A stretch of 33,368 nt of DNA, from positions 1 through 33,368 of the forward strand of contig PHBH01000062.1 of NCBI GenBank assembly GCA_002840535.1, given 5' to 3'. The position numbers were made by a program, and so were the translations under genes. Shown here one piece after another: positions 7,918 through 15,033 of this stretch (positions within the stretch are counted from its first letter, which is position 1; every line of letters starts with the position of its first letter). The notes under the pieces are model-generated. The model made no database searches, was not told the DNA's origin, and was given only the letters and a program-made list of their open reading frames with translations. This DNA is from Deltaproteobacteria bacterium HGW-Deltaproteobacteria-15 (GTDB taxonomy: Bacteria > Desulfobacterota > DSM-4660 > Desulfatiglandales > HGW-15).

Positions 7918-8651
7918 GGCAGGAAACTGCTTCCAACAAGGTATGATTCTTGTCCGGCTTTGTGAGCCGGCGTTCGGATCGCTCAAGCACCGATTTTGCA
8001 AAAGGGGTGCCATCATTTTCCGTATGTGTAAATACCCATTGATACTTGATATTGTTTGATAACCGAGCTCTTCCTCCGATTTCCGGAGAGATCTGTTGTC
8101 CTCATCGGGTGGACATCTGGAAACCCCCGGTGTCTACTCCCTGTTTTCGACTATGGCATCTCCGTGTTCTTCAGCCTTCGTGCTCCTCATGCCTATGCGC
8201 TGAAGCGTTTCCCAGGCGCAGGCAGTGAGACTACCCCCTCTGATTGCGTGGGCGCAGGTTGCCCCTTAGGTACTCAGGCTTCCCGGTTCTCAGATGAAAT
8301 GTCCGACTCAAACTGCACGCCTGATCAAAGGAATTGTGGATTCCCGCCTGCGCGGGAATGACACACCGGGGCTTTTTCGTCGTTCCCGCCCCGCATCAAG
8401 TGCGGGATAAACTGCGGCGGGGAACCCAGGTTTTTGAGCCTGCTCAGCCTGCCGTCCGGAAGGTCCTGGGATCCTGTCCGGTACCCGCAACCCTTCTTCC
8501 TGTTGTCCATCCCCAAGGCTCAGCGCTGTAATCGGGCAGTTTACAGATTCCTCTCTTCCACTCTTCGGCATGCCGGTGACAGCGATCATGGGCCATATTT
8601 TTCGCGTTTGATTGCAGCCACTTGATCAGACCACAGCTCATAGTGACCTCA
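7918..8651. other. Long non-coding stretch
   Basis: About 730 bp with no convincing gene. Short open frames (for example 8046-8361 on the plus strand and 8308-8589 on the minus strand) have no recognisable domains, and several run through the palindromic repeat at 8334-8430. The left half (7930-8330) shows no repeat or RNA structure that I recognise. The right end leads into the candidate promoter at 8652. Confidence 0.6.
8334..8430. repeat. Composite palindromic intergenic repeat
   Basis: Two adjacent hairpins. The first is ATTCCCGC-CTGC-GCGGGAAT (8340-8359). The second pairs GTTCCCGCCCCGCA (8382-8395) with TGCGGCGGGGAAC (8413-8425), with a smaller CCCGCA/TGCGGG pairing inside. The GATTCCCGC...GCGGGAATGAC type is a widespread REP-like palindrome in proteobacterial genomes. 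It is non-coding. Confidence 0.65.
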
Positions 8652-8667
8652 TGGCATGTATCTTGAA
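8652..8667 (+). promoter_or_regulatory. Candidate sigma-54 (-24/-12) promoter
   Basis: TGGCATGTATCTTGAA has the GG-N10-G spacing of sigma-54 promoters (consensus TGGCAC-N5-TTGCW). The -12 dinucleotide is GA rather than the near-invariant GC. It matches the element at 19315-19330 in 14 of 16 positions. It lies about 90 bp before the TauE/SafE gene and about 1 kb after the sigma-54 activator gene. Confidence 0.5.
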
Positions 8668-8757
8668 ACTGTCGATTGCGAAAGTCCCGAACTAAGTCCC
8701 TTACAGATGGCGGAACAGGCTTCGGGCATGAAGCCATACTCATAAGGAGGTTACTAT

Positions 8758-9801
8758 ATGGCTGAACAAGTCGGAAAGAAGATGGGGTGGGAAGTGGCCC
8801 GCGAAGTGGAAGCAGCGCAACCAACAATTGGTGAACGGGCCAAGGTATCGGGCGAACAGCTCAGATCATTCATCAAGTACATCGTCATATTCGGAGTTCT
8901 TTTCATCATCGCCTGCTGGCTTGCAGGGAACCCCTTTGAATTCACGCAGAGGATCCCTTCCGAGTATGTCAAAAAGGCAGGCCTGGTCGGGACCGACAGC
9001 TGGACCATCGTCTGGTGGGTGGTCCTTATGTGCGCCTTTTTCGAATACATGGATTCGGCAGGCGGCATGGGCTATGGGACGGCCCTCAGCCCTCTTCTCA
9101 TGGTGGCGGGGTTCGATCCCACGCAGGTCGTTCCTCTCATCATGATCACCGAGACCTTCACAGGGTTGATTTCAGGATTTATCCATGGAGAATTCGAAAA
9201 CGTGGAATGGAAGTGGTGGCCGATGAACGAAACCACCAGGCTGGTCGTGGTGGTGGCCATCACGGGCATGCTGGCAAGCGCCATTTCTGTCACCGCTGTT
9301 TATAAGGTCCTCCAACTCCACAAATTCTGGGTGAAATTCTATGTTGCCATCCTTCTGATCGTCATGGCGGTCTGCTCGGTGATGACCGCAAAGACCTATT
9401 TGAAGTACAGACCGGGCCTCATGTGGATCTTCGCGGCTGTAGGAGGCTTTAACAAGGGCGTGGGCGGCGGCGGTTACGGGCCCGTGATCACGGTGGGCGG
9501 ACTGCTCTCGGGCGTGCCGGTGAAGAGCATGGTGGCGGTCACCTCTTATGCGGAGGGTTTCACCTCTCTCGCGGCAGTGATCACCTGGTTCGTGCTCCTC
9601 TCGACGGGGACGGTCATCGATTACCTGCTGCTGCCGAGCTTTGTGATCGGAACAGTGGTCGCAGCAGTGGGGGCGCCTTACACGACCCGGGTGCTACCCG
9701 AGAAGTTCTGGAGGTGGGTGGTACCCATTTACTGTTGTTTCCTTGCCGCCTACACCTTTTACAAGATCTGGCCGGATGTACAGAAGAGACTCTTAAGTTA
9801 G
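8758..9801 (+). CDS. TauE/SafE (TSUP) family membrane exporter
   Basis: A 347-residue inner-membrane protein of the TSUP family, whose characterised members export sulfite, sulfoacetate or related organic anions. A soluble N-terminal arm of about 40 residues precedes roughly eight helices arranged as two related halves. The first half carries GGMGYGTALSPLLMVAGFDPTQVVP, the second GGFNKGVGGGGYGPVITVGGLLSGVPVKSMVAVT; both contain the G-x-G-x-x-x-x-P pattern of the family. AAGGAGG lies 8 bp before the ATG at 8758. The substrate cannot be read from sequence. A sigma-54-like promoter lies upstream and a cysteine-containing membrane protein gene follows after 121 bp. Confidence 0.9.
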   Translation: MAEQVGKKMGWEVAREVEAAQPTIGERAKVSGEQLRSFIKYIVIFGVLFIIACWLAGNPFEFTQRIPSEYVKKAGLVGTDSWTIVWWVVLMCAFFEYMDSAGGMGYGTALSPLLMVAGFDPTQVVPLIMITETFTGLISGFIHGEFENVEWKWWPMNETTRLVVVVAITGMLASAISVTAVYKVLQLHKFWVKFYVAILLIVMAVCSVMTAKTYLKYRPGLMWIFAAVGGFNKGVGGGGYGPVITVGGLLSGVPVKSMVAVTSYAEGFTSLAAVITWFVLLSTGTVIDYLLLPSFVIGTVVAAVGAPYTTRVLPEKFWRWVVPIYCCFLAAYTFYKIWPDVQKRLLS

Positions 9802-9922
9802 CTGACCGGTATCTCCTGCTGGGCCGTTTTGCTCCTGTTCACCGCTGATAGCTTTGGGTGGGCCCCCTGAACGGCCGGGGCCCACTCCAAAAAAGTAGTT
9901 CAAGAAAGGAACATTTGCTGCT

Positions 9923-10465
9923 ATGGTAGCACGCGTGTCACAAGTTGAGTACAATCAGGAAAATCCTATCCGCAGGTGGTGGAACACCAGGACATATATT
10001 CAGAAGAGGCTGATCCGATTCTGTTTGTCCATGATCGTCTTCATCCTGTGCCTTCCCCTGTACCATGCAGGACTTTTCGGTACAGTGGACGGGCCGCTTA
10101 ATCCTGCAAGGATGGGGGAATCCCTGGCGGGCATGGGGGTCACCAGAACCCATTCCGCACTCTTCTTCCTTTCTATCCTGATCATTGCCGTTGCATGGAA
10201 CTGGATTTTCAATCTCGTCAGTTACTTTGCAGGCGCTCGTCTTACATGCAACAAAGCCGACGAAGAGGGTCTGCCTTGCGGCGCCAGGGTGGAACGGAGG
10301 AAGGTCATTCAGAAGAAGACCGGCCAATCGGTCCCGCAATATGTGTGCGAGAAGGGACACAAGAGGCCGGACGCCCACTTTCATCCGGTACAGAAAGGAA
10401 CCGCCAGCCATACCATCTGGGTCATTGCGGCGGTATTCTGTGGGATCGTGCTTTTCCTCTCTTGA
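9923..10465 (+). CDS. Unrecognised membrane protein with a possible metal-binding loop
   Basis: A 180-residue protein I cannot place in a named family. It has a basic N-terminus, hydrophobic helices at about residues 31-50, 79-103 and 160-179, and a polar loop between the last two. The loop holds C-x9-C-x22-C-x3-H (TCNKADEEGLPC ... YVCEKGH), a spacing that could bind zinc or another metal like a zinc ribbon. AGAAAGGA lies about 12 bp before the ATG. It follows the TauE/SafE gene and may share its transcript, suggesting an accessory or regulatory role for that exporter. Confidence 0.7.
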   Translation: MVARVSQVEYNQENPIRRWWNTRTYIQKRLIRFCLSMIVFILCLPLYHAGLFGTVDGPLNPARMGESLAGMGVTRTHSALFFLSILIIAVAWNWIFNLVSYFAGARLTCNKADEEGLPCGARVERRKVIQKKTGQSVPQYVCEKGHKRPDAHFHPVQKGTASHTIWVIAAVFCGIVLFLS

Positions 10466-10595
10466 GGAGAACACGGGGACGCCCCTCTGCTACCATATTC
10501 CCACAGAAGTAAATCGAGAAAACTCTGCCGGGATTGTTCCTGCGCCCTGAGATGGAATTCGGAAGAAGGGCCGGGACGGCAGACGTGGCTGGTTA

Positions 10596-10613
10596 ACCGG
10601 GCATCGGCCCGGT
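10596..10613 (+). terminator. GC-rich hairpin after the membrane-protein gene
   Basis: ACCGGGC-ATCG-GCCCGGT forms a perfect 7-bp stem with a 4-base loop between 9923-10465 and the ATPase gene. No T-run follows, so it would be a weak intrinsic terminator at best; it could also be a leader structure of the ATPase transcript. Confidence 0.35.
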
Positions 10614-10615
10614 GA

Positions 10616-10644
10616 TTGACCAATTGTACATAAGGCTCTTATCC
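10616..10644 (+). promoter_or_regulatory. Weak candidate sigma-70 promoter for the ATPase gene
   Basis: TTGACC (10616-10621) is followed after 17 bp by TTATCC (10639-10644). The -35 is near consensus but the -10 is poor. It is listed because it lies 35 bp before the ATPase start, after the hairpin at 10596. Confidence 0.3.
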
Positions 10645-10679
10645 AATAGTGGATACTTCTAGTTCCGGGGGATCAAACC

Positions 10680-13502
10680 ATGACAGACCACGTGTACCAT
10701 TGCGTTCCCGTCGACCAGGCGGCAAGCCAACTTGAAACTCAACTTGAATGCGGATTGAGCACGGAAGAGGTTGAAAAGAGGCAGAGGGAAAAGGGGTTCA
10801 ATGAGCTGGCGGAGAAACCGCGCCCCGGTTTCCTCAAGATGCTTCTGGATCAGTTCAATAATTTTCTCGTCATCATCCTGATCGTTGCGGCCGTTGTCTC
10901 TCTGTTGCTGGGCGAGTATGTGGACGCCATCGCCATCATGGTGATCGTCGTTCTCAACGCGGTCGTCGGCGTTGTCCAGGAATCAAAGGCGGAGCAGGCC
11001 CTTGCCGCTTTGAAGAAGATGGCTGCCCCCAATGCCCAAGTGATCCGGAACGGCCACCAGGTCACCATCCCTTCGAGGGAACTGGTGCCGGGGGACATCG
11101 TCCTGATCGAAGCAGGGAACTATGTCCCGGCGGACATTCGCCTGATCGAGAGCGTCAATCTCAAGGTGGAGGAGGCATCGCTCACCGGTGAATCGGTGCC
11201 TGTAGAAAAGCAGGCGGGCGTCGTTCTCGACAAGGAGATCCCTCTGGGGGATCGTAAGAATTCCGCTTTCATGAGCACCACCGTGACCTATGGCCGGGGC
11301 AAAGGGATTGTCACGGGCACCGGTATGCATACCCAGATCGGCATGATCGCCGAGATGCTTCAGTCCTATGAAGATGAGGCTACACCTCTGCAGATCAAGC
11401 TCAATCAGCTGGCGAAGATGCTGGGAATCGGGTGCTTGACCGTCTGCGGGATCATCTTCATCTGGGGCCTCATCAGGGACACGCATGTCATGAACATCTT
11501 CGACATAGGGCTCCTCGGATATTTCGCGGCCGAAAAGCACGATATCATCAACCTCTTCATGACCGCCGTGAGCCTTGCCATTGCGGCCGTGCCGGAAGGC
11601 TTGCCTGCAGTGGTCACGATTTGCCTGGCCCTGGGGATGCAGCGGATGATCCGCCGTCACGCCTTGATCCGGAAACTCCCTGCTGTGGAAACCCTTGGTT
11701 GCGCAACCGTGATCTGCTCGGACAAAACCGGGACTCTTACGCAGAATGAAATGACGGTTGTGCAAGGGTGGGCCGGAGGAAAGAGCATCAAACTCTCCGG
11801 CGAGGGATACAACCCCGTCGGGCAGTTTTTCCTGAACAACCAGCCTTTTGATCCGATTCAGGACCGGACGGCTTCGCTTCTGCTCCACGGAGCGGTGCTC
11901 TGCAATGATGCAAAGCTCGAGGAAACCGCAGGAGAGAAGGGTGAAAAGGGTTGGCGCATGATCGGGGATCCCACCGAAGGGGCGATGGTGGTGGCAGGCG
12001 CTAAGGGGGGACTTTTTCGCGACGATTTAGAAAAGATGCTCCCCAGGGTCATGGAGATCCCCTTTGATTCCGATCGCAAAAGGATGACCACTATCCACCG
12101 GACGCAGGGAAAAGGTGAGCACGGCCCGGGATTCGATCTTCCTCCGGTGTTGGCCTTTGTGAAGGGTGCGCCCGACATCGTGCTCAATCTCTGCGACGGC
12201 ATCCTCAAGGACGGAAAGGTTGTCCCTGCCGGCGAAGAGGAAAAAACGGCAGTGCTGAAGGCGAACAAGGATATGGCCCAGCAGGCTTTGAGGGTGCTGG
12301 GCATCGCCTACAGACCGATGGACGATATTCCCGATTCCTGTGATTCCGATCATGTGGAAAAAAAGCTCACCTTCGTAGGTCTCCTTGGGATGATCGATCC
12401 CCCGAGGCCGGAGGTCAAGGCGGCCGTAAAGGTCGCCCAGAGAGCAGGGCTGAAAAGCGTGATGGTCACCGGGGATTACAAGGATACCGCAGAGGCCGTG
12501 GCCAGGGATATCGGCCTTCTCACACCCAACGGCAAGGTCTTCAGCGGCGCGGAACTGGACAAAATGAGCACCGAGGATCTGGCCAAGGTGATCAACAATG
12601 TGGATGTATGTTGCCGGGTCTCGCCGAAGAACAAGACCCAGATCGTGGATGCTTTCAAGGCAAAGGACCACGTAGTGGCCATGACCGGGGATGGGGTGAA
12701 TGACGCCCCTGCCCTCAAGCGGGCCAATATCGGCGTTGCCATGGGCATCACGGGGACGGACGTGACCAAGGAGACTGCGGACATGGTGCTCACGGATGAC
12801 AACTTTGCGAGCATTGTGTCGGCGATCGAAGAGGGTCGCACCATCTATTCCAATATCCGGAAATTCGTATACTTCCTGCTCGTTTGCAATGTGGGGGAGA
12901 TCCTGATCGTCTTTCTCTCCGTGCTCCTCGGCATGCCTGTACCTTTCAGACCGATTCAGCTCCTTTGGCTGAACCTGGTAACCGACGGCGCGCCGGCATT
13001 GGCGCTGGGCATGGAGAAGGCGGAGCCGGATATCATGAACAGGCCGCCCAGGCCCACGAAGGAACCGGTCATCAACCGGGAAATGGGCGTGGGTCTCATC
13101 GTGGTTCCTATCGTCGATACAATCGCCATCCTGAGCATCTTCGCGATCGGGCTCTCCCGATATCCGGACAGCCTTGCACACGCCCAGACCATGGCTTTTA
13201 CCGGTCTTTGCCTGTCGGAGCTCCTGAGGGCCTTTACGGCAAGATCGGAGCACTACAGTATCTTTACGATCGGCTTTTTCTCGAACCGCTACATGGTCGC
13301 CGCCGTACTGTTTTCACTCCTGCTTGTACTTGTGACCGTGTATGTTCCATTCCTGCAGCCGTTCTTCGGCACCGAGGCTATTACCCTTCTTGACTGGGTG
13401 GAAATGATTCCCTTTGTGCTGATGGCTCCTGTGGCAGCCGAGCTCGTGAAGATCTATTTGCGTCGAACCGCTCGACCGAGTGCATCGACTGTAACGGCAT
13501 AA
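10680..13502 (+). CDS. SERCA-like Ca2+-transporting P-type ATPase
   Basis: A 940-residue P2A-type ATPase that would pump Ca2+ out of the cytoplasm using ATP. Hallmarks are TGES in the actuator domain (EEASLTGESVPVEK), phosphorylated D348 in CSDKTGTLTQNE, KGAPD in the nucleotide domain, and GDGVNDAPALKRANIG. All transport-site residues known from SERCA appear conserved: the M4 glutamate in VPEGLP, N and E in CNVGEI (M5), N, T and D in LNLVTDG (M6), and E in LCLSELLRAF (M8). Both calcium sites therefore look complete, which argues for Ca2+ rather than a Na+ or H+ variant, though Mn2+ is possible. The length is normal. A clear terminator follows. The role may be calcium homeostasis. Confidence 0.93.
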   Translation: MTDHVYHCVPVDQAASQLETQLECGLSTEEVEKRQREKGFNELAEKPRPGFLKMLLDQFNNFLVIILIVAAVVSLLLGEYVDAIAIMVIVVLNAVVGVVQESKAEQALAALKKMAAPNAQVIRNGHQVTIPSRELVPGDIVLIEAGNYVPADIRLIESVNLKVEEASLTGESVPVEKQAGVVLDKEIPLGDRKNSAFMSTTVTYGRGKGIVTGTGMHTQIGMIAEMLQSYEDEATPLQIKLNQLAKMLGIGCLTVCGIIFIWGLIRDTHVMNIFDIGLLGYFAAEKHDIINLFMTAVSLAIAAVPEGLPAVVTICLALGMQRMIRRHALIRKLPAVETLGCATVICSDKTGTLTQNEMTVVQGWAGGKSIKLSGEGYNPVGQFFLNNQPFDPIQDRTASLLLHGAVLCNDAKLEETAGEKGEKGWRMIGDPTEGAMVVAGAKGGLFRDDLEKMLPRVMEIPFDSDRKRMTTIHRTQGKGEHGPGFDLPPVLAFVKGAPDIVLNLCDGILKDGKVVPAGEEEKTAVLKANKDMAQQALRVLGIAYRPMDDIPDSCDSDHVEKKLTFVGLLGMIDPPRPEVKAAVKVAQRAGLKSVMVTGDYKDTAEAVARDIGLLTPNGKVFSGAELDKMSTEDLAKVINNVDVCCRVSPKNKTQIVDAFKAKDHVVAMTGDGVNDAPALKRANIGVAMGITGTDVTKETADMVLTDDNFASIVSAIEEGRTIYSNIRKFVYFLLVCNVGEILIVFLSVLLGMPVPFRPIQLLWLNLVTDGAPALALGMEKAEPDIMNRPPRPTKEPVINREMGVGLIVVPIVDTIAILSIFAIGLSRYPDSLAHAQTMAFTGLCLSELLRAFTARSEHYSIFTIGFFSNRYMVAAVLFSLLLVLVTVYVPFLQPFFGTEAITLLDWVEMIPFVLMAPVAAELVKIYLRRTARPSASTVTA

Positions 13503-13536
13503 GAACTGAAGACAGATAGGGAGACAGGCGACGAGA

Positions 13537-13563
13537 GGGGGATCTTTCAAAGATCCCCCTTTC
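13537..13563 (+). terminator. Intrinsic terminator of the ATPase gene
   Basis: GGGGGATCTTT (13537-13547) and AAAGATCCCCC (13549-13559) form a perfect stem followed by TTTC. It lies 35 bp after the ATPase stop codon. Confidence 0.8.
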
Positions 13564-14185
13564 TGGTCCTGATGGCAGGGAGGGAATCGGAAGGTTCGTC
13601 TTCCGGAGATACTGAGGGAATAGGCCGTGTTGTTGAAAGTGCGGGACCGGCATGTTAGGGTGATGAAAAGGAGAAGGGGAGGACGTAACCTGCAGGGGCA
13701 GCATCCCAAGGCGGCTCCTTCTCAAAAGGGAGAGAACGTAGATCGATGAATCACCCCTTTGAACAAGAGTAGAGGGGTTCTGTCATGCTCTTCTATAGAG
13801 CGGATCTGAAAGGCAACCCCGTTCTCTACGCAAGAACCTCACTGATAGTGAACGTGTTCTCCCCCTGTTCGGGACAATTCTGTCTCCTCCCGCCGTGGAT
13901 GGTAAGGGGTAGGGCGAGAAGGATATATAAACATATCTTGAGGTTCTGGAACAATGACGTGCTCAGGAATACCGATGCCGTCCTGGAAGTAATAAGAAGA
14001 GGAACAGAATCCACCCTCCCCTGACCCCTCCCATCGAAGGGAGGGGAACACCTGTACCGCCCTCGCCTTTCCCCGCCCTCCCGAGGGAAGGGGAATACCA
14101 GGCAATCCATAAGCCCCTCCCCTTTAACGGGAGAGGACAGGTGAGGGTGGGTGGAACATGAACATGCATGAGAGAGATGCCCGCC
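13564..14185. other. Non-coding region upstream of the second receiver-CBS gene
   Basis: About 620 bp with no recognisable gene. An open frame at 13785-14024 has no domain or clear ribosome binding site and runs into the GC-rich hairpin array. No good promoter was found by eye. The 3' third is the repeat array listed separately. Confidence 0.55.
14012..14152. repeat. Array of related GC-rich hairpins
   Basis: Three neighbouring modules pair CCCCTCCC-like with GGGAGGGG-like stretches: CCCCTCCC (14025-14032) with GGGAGGGG (14039-14046), then CCGCCCTCCC with GAGGGAAGGGG, then CCCCTCCCC with GGGAGAGG. The spacing is irregular, so it is not a CRISPR. It ends just before the receiver-CBS gene and could impede transcription or shape the mRNA 5' end. 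Confidence 0.55.
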
Positions 14186-15025
14186 ATGAACACGAAAATT
14201 CGCGTCCTTCTTGTCGATGATGAAGAAGCTTTTGTAAGAGGCATGGCCCGTCTTCTGAAGTTCAGAGGAATCGAGGTATCCACCGCGCTCAACGGAAAGG
14301 AGGCGGTGGACGCGGTCAAACAGGGAGGTTTCGATGTGGTGGTCCTGGACATCAAGATGCCCGGCATGGACGGGATAGAGACCCTGGGTGTAATTAAGAA
14401 GCTCGCGCCGGATACCGAGGTGATCATGCTCACGGGTCACGCGAGCCTTTCCTCCGGCGCACAGGCTCTGAGAAAAGGGGCCTATGATTACCTGATGAAA
14501 CCTTGCGACCCCGAAGACCTGATCGAGAAGATCCGGGAGGCCAATGAGGCTGAGAACATCCGGAAAAACCCTGTCCTCTGGCCGCGGAAACTGGTGAGCG
14601 AGATTGCCCTTCATCCAATCCTCCCTCTTCAGCCTGACGATGGTGTTTTCAAGGCGCTCGAGGCAATGCGCAGGGAAACGGCTGAGGAGGCGGTCGAAGA
14701 ACTCTTCATTCTGAACGAGCAGGGCGGTCTGGCCGGAGTGGTCACCAAGAGAGACCTGGTGGACCTTGCCCGAAAGACCCATCCTGAAGAGAACCTGGAC
14801 TGGAGCAGGCTTCTTGAAAAACCGGGATCACTGCCCGATACTCCTATCAGGGAAATCATGAAGCCCGATCCTGCAGCCACCAAGGGGAACGTTTTTCTTA
14901 CCGACGCGGCAAACCAGATGATTGCGCTCCGGGCGCGGTCAATGCCGGTCCTCAAAGGCGGCAAGGTTCTCGGCGTGGTCAGGCTTCAGGATGTTTTTCG
15001 TTACCTGGAACATGAAATCGAATAG
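14186..15025 (+). CDS. Response regulator: receiver domain fused to paired CBS domains
   Basis: A 279-residue paralogue of the protein at 193. The receiver (residues 4-122) has D11-D12, phospho-acceptor D55 in VVVLDIKMPG, LTGH and MKPCD, all intact. Two CBS motifs occupy about 140-278 (LPLQPDDGVFKALEAMRRE...LAGVVTKRDLVDL and IREIMKPDPAAT...RSMPVLKGGKVLGVVRLQDV). The start at 14186 aligns with the paralogue; in-frame ATGs at 14168 and 14177 are possible. The kinase-like gene at 15034 begins 8 bp after the stop, so the two form a pair. CBS domains commonly sense AMP/ATP ratios, and the acs gene four positions downstream encodes an enzyme that makes or uses AMP. That link is inference. Confidence 0.9.
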   Translation: MNTKIRVLLVDDEEAFVRGMARLLKFRGIEVSTALNGKEAVDAVKQGGFDVVVLDIKMPGMDGIETLGVIKKLAPDTEVIMLTGHASLSSGAQALRKGAYDYLMKPCDPEDLIEKIREANEAENIRKNPVLWPRKLVSEIALHPILPLQPDDGVFKALEAMRRETAEEAVEELFILNEQGGLAGVVTKRDLVDLARKTHPEENLDWSRLLEKPGSLPDTPIREIMKPDPAATKGNVFLTDAANQMIALRARSMPVLKGGKVLGVVRLQDVFRYLEHEIE

Positions 15026-15033
15026 AGGACACC

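Noticed and set aside
8046..8589. Small open frames on both strands of the 7918-8651 gap
   Set aside because: They have no domain, no convincing ribosome binding site, and several pass through a palindromic repeat.
9120..9801. Reading the TauE/SafE protein as a proven sulfite exporter
   Set aside because: The family transports several anions and no residue seen here fixes the substrate; only the family is called.
13785..14024. 79-codon plus-strand frame before the receiver-CBS gene
   Set aside because: No similarity or ribosome binding site was seen, and its end runs into the hairpin array.
14012..14152. Possible CRISPR array
   Set aside because: The hairpin modules are not identical, spacing is irregular, and no cas genes are present.
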